Of a DNA stretch of 16,417 bases, positions 1 through 6,177 are shown one piece after another; within the stretch, counting starts at the first letter, position 1, and every line of letters begins with the position of its first letter. The notes beneath the pieces are model-generated. The model saw only the letters and a list, made by a program, of their open reading frames with translations. It searched no databases and had not been told where the DNA came from. Source of the stretch: Actinomycetota bacterium. GTDB lineage: Bacteria; Actinomycetota; Actinomycetes; Nanopelagicales; Nanopelagicaceae. The DNA lies in assembly GCA_947457445.1 (NCBI GenBank), contig CANGVO010000009.1:1-16417 (forward strand), in the 5' to 3' direction. The position numbers and the translations under genes were made by a program.

Positions 1-1
1 C

Positions 2-457
2 ATATTTCTTTCATCGCTAACCGGATGGTCAGCGGCTGGATTGAATATTCTCGAGAGTGATTTTGAACCTGTGACTAAATTGCATACTCAGGCAGTAAGT
101 GAATACAAAGCACCAACAATTGATTATGGCTTTTCTGCAATTGGGGCAACCTCAATGTGCGATGTGAGCGATGCGTTAATTGAGCAGGCCGCACAGATTG
201 CCGACGCCTCAGGAGTTCAATTTACATTTGATCAAAACTTGATTTCAGAGAGCGCAGAATTCGCACAAATAAATTCTTTAGCGCAAGATTTAAATCAGAA
301 CGTCTGGCAGTTCATATTTGCGGGGGGAGAAGACCACGTTTTGCTGGCAACGGGGACGAATTTACCTGGGGTTAGAATCGGCGAAGTAACTGTTGGATCT
401 GGACTTGCAAACATTCCCAAGAGTGTAAATAGACAGACTTGGAAACACTTTAACTAA
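2..457 (+). CDS. thiL: Thiamine-monophosphate kinase ThiL, C-terminal part (5' truncated by window edge)
   Basis: ThiL phosphorylates thiamine monophosphate to thiamine diphosphate in the cytoplasm, the last step of thiamine cofactor synthesis. The reading frame is open from base 2, so the gene begins upstream of the window and the TTG at 41 is internal. About 151 C-terminal residues are visible. Family landmarks are a CDVSDAL segment (codons near 160-180; most homologues have a D-x-SDGL form, so the usual Gly is Ala here) and GGEDHVLLAT (near 325-355), matching the GGEDYELL motif of the PurM/ThiL-type ATP-binding fold. The C-terminus ends in TWKHF, like the G-W-D-H-F end of actinobacterial homologues. 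Its TAA stop overlaps by 4 bp the stop of rpmB on the other strand. Confidence 0.9.
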   Translation: MFLSSLTGWSAAGLNILESDFEPVTKLHTQAVSEYKAPTIDYGFSAIGATSMCDVSDALIEQAAQIADASGVQFTFDQNLISESAEFAQINSLAQDLNQNVWQFIFAGGEDHVLLATGTNLPGVRIGEVTVGSGLANIPKSVNRQTWKHFN

Positions 458-639
458 CGAGTTACTTTGCCAGCCTTTAGGCAAGAAGTGCAGACATTTT
501 GGCGCTTTGTGCTTCCACCGACGAGTGTCTTGATGCGCTGGATATTTGGATTCCAACGACGACGTGTCTTTACCTGAGAGTGGGAAACGTTATTTCCAAA
601 GCTGGGCCCTTTGCCACAGATATCGCATGTTGATGCCAC
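454..639 (-). CDS. rpmB: 50S ribosomal protein L28 (zinc-binding C+ form)
   Basis: L28 is a small protein of the large ribosomal subunit. The 61-residue product has the typical L28 opening (CDICGKGP), the central basic KTRRRWNPN stretch, and CxxC pairs at residues 5/8 and 50/53. The cysteines mark the zinc-containing form rather than the cysteine-free paralogue that many actinobacteria express under zinc starvation. The start is GTG (637-639 on the + strand), preceded by AAAAGGAG with a 7-nt spacer, so this gene uses a strong Shine-Dalgarno signal. It is transcribed convergently with thiL and divergently from recG. Confidence 0.95.
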   Translation of the reverse strand: MASTCDICGKGPSFGNNVSHSQVKTRRRWNPNIQRIKTLVGGSTKRQNVCTSCLKAGKVTR

Positions 640-675
640 AGCAGTACTCCTTTTAAATTCGCTTTAAATTCTAGT

Positions 676-704
676 TTTCTAAGCCAGACCCCAATTGCGG
701 TCAA
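676..704 (-). promoter_or_regulatory. Predicted rpmB promoter
   Basis: On the minus strand TTGACC (complement of 699-704) is followed after exactly 17 bp by TAGAAA (complement of 676-681). This is a good match to the housekeeping sigma factor -35/-10 arrangement. Initiation would fall near 669, giving a leader of about 30 nt that contains the rpmB Shine-Dalgarno. A second -10-like TAGAAT lies at 668-673 but has no well-spaced -35. Confidence 0.6.
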
Positions 705-769
705 GCGGTGGAACAAGGCGTAAGGGTAGCAAGAAGCCCACCCTGACGCTAATTTGATGAAAACCACGC

Positions 770-782
770 GAGAATAGGCGGC
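770..782 (+). promoter_or_regulatory. Possible leaderless promoter of recG
   Basis: GAGAAT (770-775), one mismatch from TANNNT, lies 7 nt before the recG ATG. There is no usable Shine-Dalgarno: the purine-rich AGGCGG is only 1 nt from ATG. The arrangement resembles the clearer ones before coaD, smc and glnD, but the hexamer is degenerate and no good -35 is seen. Confidence 0.3.
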
Positions 783-2954
783 ATGGCCGGCCTTGATTCC
801 AAATTAGTTAATGTCGTAGGCGACCGCACGGCCAAGGTCTTAGATACAACTTTTGGCTATAAGACTATTTCGGATTTAATTCATCATTACCCGCGCAGAT
901 ATTTGGTTCGCGGGGAACTGAGCGATATTGCAGAACTTAAAGAAGGCGATGAAGTTACCGTCCTTGCCGAAATCTTTAGCTCCTCAAGTCGCAAGTTACA
1001 TGCGCGTAAGGGCAGCATTCTGGAAGTAATAGTTACAGATGGAAGCGCCAAAATGTCTCTCACATTCTTTAATCAAGCGTGGCGTGAAAAAGAACTAAGG
1101 GTCGGCCGGCAGGGACTTTTTGCGGGCAAAGTGGGCGTATTTAATGGAAAGCGTCAACTGGCCCATCCAGATTACGAAATGATTCCGGATGGAAATGATG
1201 TTGATTCAGCCGTTGCTGAATTTGCGGGTAAATACCTGCCGATGTATCCGGCGAGTTCTAAGTTGCCTTCTTGGAAAATTGCACAATGCATAAATTTATC
1301 AATTGGTGCGCTAGATGAGATAAATGACTTTATTCCTGAACAAATTTTGTCATCGCGAGGCTATCCATCGCTACAGCAAGCAATTGTGCAAATCCACAAT
1401 CCGGTAGACCTCGACAGCGCCGAAAAATCAAGAGCACGAATAACCTTTGATGAGGCGTTGTTAATGCAGCTCTTATTGCTTGAAAGGCGTGCCGAACTTC
1501 GCGCTTTAAAGGCGGTAGCACGTCGGCCAAAGAGTTCAGGAATTCTTACCGCATTTGATGCTTCACTTCCTTGGGAATTAACCCCTGGGCAGTTGCAAGT
1601 TAGCTCAGAAATCGAAAGTGATTTAGCAGCGCCATATCCCATGCATCGACTGCTTCAAGGTGAAGTTGGTTCAGGTAAAACTGTTGTGGCACTTCGCGCG
1701 ATGTTGGCGGTAATCGATAGTGGGGGACAGGCTGCGCTATTGGCACCGACCGAAGTTTTAGCTGCTCAACATTTGCGCACAATTGAAAAATTGCTGGGCC
1801 CGTTGGCGCAAGGCGGAATGCTCGGGGCGATTGAAAATGCAACGAAAGTAACTTTACTTACCGGCTCACAAAGTGCTGCGGCGCGTAAGGAAGCACTTAG
1901 TCTGGCTGCATCTGGTGATGCTGGAATTGTTATTGGAACTCATGCGTTATTGAGTGAATCCGTAACATTTAAGGATTTAGGTTTAATAGTTGTCGATGAA
2001 CAACATCGCTTTGGTGTTGAGCAACGTGATGCTCTTAAGGCAAAAGCGATTAACCCGCCACACTTACTAGTAATGACCGCAACTCCAATTCCAAGAACCG
2101 TAGCAATGACCGTGTTTGGTGATTTAGATGTTTCAACTTTGCGTGAACTTCCTCTTGGAAGGCAGCCAATTACTACGCATGTAGTTCCGACAATCGAGAA
2201 ACCAACATTCCTTGATCGCGCATGGGAGCGAATTCGCGAAGAGGTGTCTCTTGGTCATCAGGCCTACATAGTCGCGCCGCGAATATCGGCAGGCACATCC
2301 GAAGATGCGGATTTAGATTTTCTCTACGGTGAATCATCACCGGATATTGCATCCGTTGAAGAATTGGGTCCGAAACTGCAGTCCGGCCCACTAAAGGGCT
2401 TGCGCATCGCTCCATTGCACGGTCGCCAGACCAGTGATTTAAAGAGCGCAACGATGCAGGCGTTTTCACAAGGTGAGATTGATGTTTTGATTTCAACGAC
2501 CGTAATTGAAGTTGGCGTAGATGTGCCAAATGCGACGGTGATGGTGATTATGGATGCCGATCGTTTCGGAGTTTCACAGCTTCATCAATTGCGTGGTCGG
2601 GTTGGACGTGGAACTTCACCCGGTCTCTGTCTACTGGGTACAAGCGCGGCCGCAGAGAGTTCGGCACGTGAGCGCTTGGATGCTGTTTCTAAAACACAAG
2701 ATGGTTTTGAACTCTCGCGCATCGATTTAGAGCAACGTCGCGAAGGCGATGTACTTGGGGCATCGCAGTCAGGTTCGCGTTCGCATCTGCGCCTGCTGCG
2801 CGTTCTGCGAGATGAATCTCTAATCGAAAGTGCTCGGGAAAGCGCGGCAGAACTTTTGGCACAAGATCCCGCGCTAACTAGTTATCCTTTGCTCAAAGCA
2901 GAACTTAGTAAGTTGCAAGCAGATGCTGCTGCTGAATTTATAGATAAGGGTTAA
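783..2954 (+). CDS. recG: ATP-dependent DNA helicase RecG
   Basis: RecG is a double-stranded DNA translocase that remodels stalled replication forks and branched recombination intermediates. The 723-residue protein has the family layout: an N-terminal wedge/OB-fold region (about residues 1-250) that grips branched DNA, then two RecA-like motor domains. Visible motifs are Walker A GEVGSGKT (293-300), the Walker B box DEQH (405-408), motif III TATPIPRT, and motif VI QLRGRVGRG (602-610). Length is normal for the family. The ATG at 783 fits the usual family N-terminus (MA-LD-L...G...A..L...FG..T..DLL.HYPRRY). rsmD follows after 5 nt. Many actinobacteria have a DAK/YloV-like gene directly upstream of recG; it is absent here. 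Confidence 0.96.
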   Translation: MAGLDSKLVNVVGDRTAKVLDTTFGYKTISDLIHHYPRRYLVRGELSDIAELKEGDEVTVLAEIFSSSSRKLHARKGSILEVIVTDGSAKMSLTFFNQAWREKELRVGRQGLFAGKVGVFNGKRQLAHPDYEMIPDGNDVDSAVAEFAGKYLPMYPASSKLPSWKIAQCINLSIGALDEINDFIPEQILSSRGYPSLQQAIVQIHNPVDLDSAEKSRARITFDEALLMQLLLLERRAELRALKAVARRPKSSGILTAFDASLPWELTPGQLQVSSEIESDLAAPYPMHRLLQGEVGSGKTVVALRAMLAVIDSGGQAALLAPTEVLAAQHLRTIEKLLGPLAQGGMLGAIENATKVTLLTGSQSAAARKEALSLAASGDAGIVIGTHALLSESVTFKDLGLIVVDEQHRFGVEQRDALKAKAINPPHLLVMTATPIPRTVAMTVFGDLDVSTLRELPLGRQPITTHVVPTIEKPTFLDRAWERIREEVSLGHQAYIVAPRISAGTSEDADLDFLYGESSPDIASVEELGPKLQSGPLKGLRIAPLHGRQTSDLKSATMQAFSQGEIDVLISTTVIEVGVDVPNATVMVIMDADRFGVSQLHQLRGRVGRGTSPGLCLLGTSAAAESSARERLDAVSKTQDGFELSRIDLEQRREGDVLGASQSGSRSHLRLLRVLRDESLIESARESAAELLAQDPALTSYPLLKAELSKLQADAAAEFIDKG

Positions 2955-2959
2955 TCTCA

Positions 2960-3547
2960 ATGCGCATCATCGCCGGCAACGCAAAAGGTAGAAATATCGC
3001 ATCCGTAGCCTCATCAACTAGACCAACGTCCGATCGAGCACGTGAGGCACTTTTTTCAACCCTAACTTCTGAGTTCGGCGATTTTGAAGGGCTAAATGTT
3101 TTAGATTTATATGCAGGAACAGGTGCGATAGCTCTCGAGTCTTTATCTCGCGGTGCAGCACTAGTTCACGCAGTAGAAAAGGATGACCAAGCCCAGAAAA
3201 GTATTACCAGCAATTATGAATCAATTAAATCTGCGCAGTGTCCAGGCACCTTCCATTTATTTGGGATGAGCGTTCATCGATTCTTGCAAGATCCACCGAT
3301 AGCGCCGTATCACTTTGTTTATATCGATCCACCATATGAAGTAGAAGATCTCGATGTGATTGAAACGCTCATACAACTTCAAGTCGGTGGATTTCTACAT
3401 CCTCAGGCGTTGATCGCGGTAGAGCGAAATTCAAGAGTTAAGGAAATATCTTGGCCTGATGGATATGTCTCTGTACGTGAAAAAAACTATGGTCAGGCGA
3501 CCATTTTCTATGGGGCTCCGGCCAATTCTGAGCCTGTGAATGGATAA
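2960..3547 (+). CDS. rsmD: 16S rRNA (guanine(966)-N2)-methyltransferase RsmD
   Basis: RsmD transfers a methyl group from S-adenosylmethionine to N2 of G966 of 16S rRNA during 30S assembly. The 195-residue protein has the family start MRIIAGxxKGR, the RPTSDRAREALF segment (21-32), the SAM-binding loop LDLYAGTG (48-55) and the catalytic DPPY tetrad (123-126). AGGG with a 9-10 nt spacer precedes the ATG. The gene starts 5 nt after recG, so the two are very likely co-transcribed. The rsmD-coaD adjacency is one of the most conserved gene pairs in bacteria. Confidence 0.94.
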   Translation: MRIIAGNAKGRNIASVASSTRPTSDRAREALFSTLTSEFGDFEGLNVLDLYAGTGAIALESLSRGAALVHAVEKDDQAQKSITSNYESIKSAQCPGTFHLFGMSVHRFLQDPPIAPYHFVYIDPPYEVEDLDVIETLIQLQVGGFLHPQALIAVERNSRVKEISWPDGYVSVREKNYGQATIFYGAPANSEPVNG

Positions 3548-3563
3548 CCCGCTTAATCGTTGC

Positions 3564-3576
3564 TAGCGTTTACACC
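3564..3576 (+). promoter_or_regulatory. Predicted leaderless promoter of coaD
   Basis: TAGCGT (3564-3569) fits the actinobacterial -10 form TANNNT and ends exactly 7 nt before the coaD ATG. Transcription would therefore start at or next to the A of the start codon. No Shine-Dalgarno sequence is present in the 29 nt after rsmD. Confidence 0.5.
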
Positions 3577-4056
3577 ATGAAGCGCGCGGTATGCCCAGGA
3601 TCATTCGATCCAATCACATTTGGGCACCTAGACATTATCGAGCGTGCTAGCGAGCAATTCGATGAAGTTATCGTCGCTGTTCTAGAAAATCGCACGAAAG
3701 CCAGCCTCTTTTCCGTAGAAGAGCGCATGGAAATGATTCGAAAAACAACTTCAAGTTTTAAAAACGTGAAGGTTGATTCGTGGCACGGTTTGCTGGTTGA
3801 TTATTGCAAAGCAAATTCCATACAGGCAATCGTTAAAGGCCTTCGCGCGGTAACAGATTTTGATTATGAACTACAAATGGCACAAGTTAATTTGCAGGGT
3901 TCGGGAGTGGAAACCATGTTTATGGCAACTGCGCCTGCGCACTCTTTCCTATCTTCATCAATAGTAAAAGAACTTGCACATTTCGGTGGCGATGTTTCTT
4001 CAATGGTTCCAGGCATCGTAAATGATGCACTCAAAGCTCGAGTGGCAGGGAAATGA
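3577..4056 (+). CDS. coaD: Phosphopantetheine adenylyltransferase CoaD
   Basis: CoaD joins 4'-phosphopantetheine and ATP to form dephospho-CoA, the penultimate step of coenzyme A synthesis. The 159-residue length is typical. The nucleotidyltransferase signature is complete: PGSFDPITFGH (7-17) with the TxGH motif at 14-17, KGLR (87-90) for phosphopantetheine/ATP contacts, and SSSIVKE (126-132), the ISSTxVRE-like C-terminal ATP-binding motif. The TGA stop overlaps the next gene's first ATG (ATGA), suggesting translational coupling. Confidence 0.97.
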   Translation: MKRAVCPGSFDPITFGHLDIIERASEQFDEVIVAVLENRTKASLFSVEERMEMIRKTTSSFKNVKVDSWHGLLVDYCKANSIQAIVKGLRAVTDFDYELQMAQVNLQGSGVETMFMATAPAHSFLSSSIVKELAHFGGDVSSMVPGIVNDALKARVAGK

Positions 4057-4058
4057 AA

Positions 4059-4541
4059 ATGGATTCAATCGAGAAAATCAGTACTGCAATAACTCTAATT
4101 GAGGAAGCTCGTGGAGTTCCTCTATCCGCGTCCTGCGTTGTACACCGCGGCGAAATTCTAGAAATTTTAGATGGTGCCAAGGAAGCTCTGCCGCAAGATC
4201 TATATCGCGCCGAAGACATACTCGCCCAACGCGAGAAGTTAATTGAAGAAGGAAGATCTAGCTCTGAGAAGATGATTGCCGCCGCACGTGAAGAAGTTGC
4301 ACACATGATTGAACAGACCGCGATCGTGCAAGCCGCACGTGACGAAGCGCAAAGAATTCTGGATGATGCTCGTGCATTAGCAGCCGACGAGCGCGCCGAA
4401 GTTGAAAGTTACATTGATGGTCGCTTAGCAACGCTAGAAGTTATTCTAAATAAGACAATGGATGCTGTTGCACGTGGGCGCGAACGCCTTGATGGTGCGA
4501 ATGATAAAGACGTACTTTCACAACTTGCAGATGACAAATAA
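4059..4541 (+). CDS. DivIVA-like coiled-coil protein of the SepIVA (Rv2927c) family, short form
   Basis: The product is a soluble, highly charged, mostly helical protein with no membrane segment. Residues 15-35 (EEARGVP, then SCVVHRGEIL) and the C-terminal part (YIDGRLATLEVIL, then ARGRERL) closely match what I recall of the mycobacterial SepIVA/Rv2927c family. Those are DivIVA-domain proteins of the divisome and cell-envelope precursor region. The position between coaD and the DUF177-rnc genes agrees with the mycobacterial locus. The middle coiled coil (about 55-135) is much shorter than in the mycobacterial protein (about 160 versus about 245 residues). I chose ATG 4059 because AGGG (4047-4050) lies 8 nt upstream. 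An ATG at 4053 overlaps the coaD stop and would add two residues. A role in division or polar growth is inferred from the family. Confidence 0.8.
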   Translation: MDSIEKISTAITLIEEARGVPLSASCVVHRGEILEILDGAKEALPQDLYRAEDILAQREKLIEEGRSSSEKMIAAAREEVAHMIEQTAIVQAARDEAQRILDDARALAADERAEVESYIDGRLATLEVILNKTMDAVARGRERLDGANDKDVLSQLADDK

Positions 4542-4579
4542 TCGAAGTTATTTCAAATCCTAGACACCCACAAAATCTC

Positions 4580-5167
4580 ATGAGCCGTGCATCCCAAATC
4601 TTCGAATTCAATACCCATGAACTGCCTCGCCGCGCGGGGGAGATGAAGGAGTACCAACTAGATTTAGCGATTCTTGAACCTGTGGGCGTCGCCCTTGTCG
4701 CAGTTCCCGCGGGCGATGTAATCGAAGTAGATATGCGCTTGGAATCAGTTACCGAAGGAATTTTGCTCAGCGCTGATATCTATGCGGTTGCAAAAGGTGA
4801 ATGCATCCGTTGCTTAGATCAAGTTGAAATCGAAGTTGAACGTAAAATTCAAGAGCTCTATCGCTACGAACCTACAAATGACAAAGGTGGCAAGAGAAAT
4901 AAAAAGTCAGCAAAAGTTGAAGAGGACGATCTTGATAGCGACGAAGAGTTATGGCTAGACGGAAGCGTTCTAAACCTTGAGATTCCAATCCGTGATGCGA
5001 TTGTTCTTGATTTGCCAGTCAACCCACTTTGCTCGGATGAGTGCCAGGGCCTCTGTCCGGACTGTGGTGAAAAGTGGGAGAGCCTTCCCGCCGACCACGC
5101 TCATGAAGCCATTGACGCTCGGTGGGCAGGGTTAAAGGGACTGGATTTTAAGAATTCGCCCGAATAA
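4580..5167 (+). CDS. DUF177 / YceD family protein
   Basis: This family is encoded next to rpmF across bacteria and plants and has been linked to 23S rRNA accumulation and ribosome assembly; the biochemical role is not settled. The 195-residue protein shows the N-terminal HELPRRAGEM motif (residues 13-22), GECIRCL (73-79) and the C-terminal CSDECQGLCPDCG (151-163). The cysteines at 75, 78, 151, 155, 159 and 162 could bind zinc. A very charged, low-complexity linker (about 98-123, lysine-rich then acidic) separates the two halves. The start at 4580 fits the family N-terminus, but I see no clear Shine-Dalgarno in the 38-nt gap before it. It lies upstream of rpmF in the same direction, the standard yceD-rpmF arrangement. 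Confidence 0.88.
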   Translation: MSRASQIFEFNTHELPRRAGEMKEYQLDLAILEPVGVALVAVPAGDVIEVDMRLESVTEGILLSADIYAVAKGECIRCLDQVEIEVERKIQELYRYEPTNDKGGKRNKKSAKVEEDDLDSDEELWLDGSVLNLEIPIRDAIVLDLPVNPLCSDECQGLCPDCGEKWESLPADHAHEAIDARWAGLKGLDFKNSPE

Positions 5168-5192
5168 GGGATACTTCCTTCATTAGCAAGAC

Positions 5193-5222
5193 GCCCAACA
5201 GCCAGAAGCCCAACAGCCAGAA
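5193..5222 (+). repeat. 15-bp perfect tandem duplication in the rpmF leader
   Basis: GCCCAACAGCCAGAA occurs twice back to back (5193-5207 and 5208-5222), followed by GCC, the start of a third unit. It lies between the DUF177 stop and rpmF, just before a hairpin. It looks like a recent slippage duplication in the untranslated leader. Confidence 0.9.
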
Positions 5223-5223
5223 G

Positions 5224-5245
5224 CCTAGGCACAGAGTGCCCGAGG
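5224..5245 (+). other. Small hairpin in the rpmF leader
   Basis: GGCAC (5228-5232), loop AGA, GTGCC (5236-5240) form a perfect 5-bp stem. CCT (5224-5226) and AGG (5243-5245) can extend it across a small internal loop. No T-run follows, so it is not an ordinary terminator. It sits about 25 nt before the rpmF start and 13 nt before the Shine-Dalgarno. It could be a leader structure or an RNA processing site. Confidence 0.45.
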
Positions 5246-5270
5246 TAAGTAGAGATTAAGGACGATTACC

Positions 5271-5444
5271 GTGCCAGTACCAAAGCGAAAGATGTCTCGT
5301 TCAAAGACACGCTCACGCCGCAGCATGTGGAAGACAACTGCAGCATCACTTGCAGCATGCCCACAATGCCAGCAACCAAAGTTGACTCACACCGCTTGCC
5401 CAACTTGCGGAACGTATAACCGCCGTCAGGTACTTGAGGTCTGA
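5271..5444 (+). CDS. rpmF: 50S ribosomal protein L32 (zinc ribbon form)
   Basis: L32 is a small large-subunit ribosomal protein. The 57-residue product begins MPVPKRKMSRSKTRSRRSMWK, the standard L32 N-terminus. It has a four-cysteine zinc ribbon at residues 30, 33, 43 and 46 (CPQC and CPTC) and ends in the usual GTYNRRQVLEV. The start codon is GTG at 5271, with AAGGA 8 nt upstream. The stop TGA (5442-5444) overlaps the start region of rnc by 11 nt. Like L28 in this window, it keeps the cysteines and so is the zinc-dependent form. Confidence 0.95.
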   Translation: MPVPKRKMSRSKTRSRRSMWKTTAASLAACPQCQQPKLTHTACPTCGTYNRRQVLEV

Positions 5445-6123
5445 TCTGTACTCTTCTTTAACTTCGCAACTTGGGGTTTCACTTTCTCCCGAATTGCTTG
5501 AGTTAGCTTTTACGCATCGCTCTTTCGCTTATGAAAGTGGTGCAAAGGAAACCAATGAACGTCTTGAGTTCTTAGGTGACTCGGTTCTCGGTTTAATAGT
5601 TACCGAAGAACTTTATTTGCGTTACCCAGATCTAGATGAATCTCGTTTATCTCCACTGCGTTCGGGCATCGTAAATATGCGTGCGCTCGCAGATATTGCG
5701 CGCACTTTAGATCTTGGAAAATACATCCGTCTGGGCAAAGGTGAAGAAGTTACCGGTGGCCGCGATAAAAACTCCCTACTAGCCGATGCGCTAGAAGCTT
5801 TAATTGGTGCGATTTATTTGGATCTCGGATTTGCCAGCACCACAACCGTAGTTCGCGCGCTGATCAAAGAGACGTTGGAAAGCGCAATGGCTAAAGGTGC
5901 GGGCCTTGATGGAAAAACTGCGCTACAAGAATTAGTTTCATCACTTGGCAAAGGCACGCTGGAATATCAAGTTACTGAAGAAGGCCCCGATCACGATAAG
6001 AGTTTCACAGCAGTGGCACTAGTTTCTGGCGAAGCGGTTGCAGAAGGTATTGGTAAGAGCAAACGAGAAGCCGAACAATCAGCAGCCCGTTTAGCATATG
6101 AAATTCTTGCAACCCTCAAGTAG
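5434..6123 (+). CDS. rnc: Ribonuclease III
   Basis: RNase III cuts double-stranded RNA, processing the 16S and 23S rRNA precursors and some mRNAs. The 229-residue product has an N-terminal nuclease domain with the signature NERLEFLGDSVL (41-52). The metal-binding acidic residues are visible: E45 and D49, then D118 and E121 in DALEALIGAIYLD. A C-terminal double-stranded-RNA-binding domain spans about 157-226. The first available start is TTG at 5434, inside rpmF in another frame (11-nt overlap); a CTG at 5446 is the main alternative. Overlap with rpmF implies translational coupling. In many actinobacteria mutM follows rnc; here smc follows directly. Confidence 0.93.
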   Translation: MRSDLYSSLTSQLGVSLSPELLELAFTHRSFAYESGAKETNERLEFLGDSVLGLIVTEELYLRYPDLDESRLSPLRSGIVNMRALADIARTLDLGKYIRLGKGEEVTGGRDKNSLLADALEALIGAIYLDLGFASTTTVVRALIKETLESAMAKGAGLDGKTALQELVSSLGKGTLEYQVTEEGPDHDKSFTAVALVSGEAVAEGIGKSKREAEQSAARLAYEILATLK

Positions 6124-6155
6124 TACTTCACTTGAGTCGCGTACATAAAGACGCC

Positions 6156-6177
6156 ACCTAAACGGTAGGTTTACGCC
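6156..6177 (+). promoter_or_regulatory. Predicted leaderless promoter of smc, with a small dyad
   Basis: TAGGTT (6166-6171) is a TANNNT -10 element ending 6 nt before the smc GTG, and no Shine-Dalgarno is present, so the mRNA probably begins at the start codon. The -10 is half of an inverted repeat ACCTA-aacgg-TAGGT (6156-6170). The stretch from the -10 to the start codon closely resembles that of coaD. Confidence 0.5.

Noticed and set aside
570..767. Minus-strand frame across the rpmB upstream region, possibly a longer rpmB neighbour gene
   Set aside because: It overlaps rpmB and the strong TTGACC-17-TAGAAA promoter, and the translation shows no family features.
2173..2529. Antisense 118-codon frame inside recG
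   Set aside because: Opposite the conserved helicase domain; no promoter, start signal or domain.
5930..6125. Possible frameshift or fusion at the end of rnc where mutM would be expected
   Set aside because: The double-stranded-RNA-binding domain is complete and the stop is followed by a clean promoter-like gap, with no remnant of mutM motifs.
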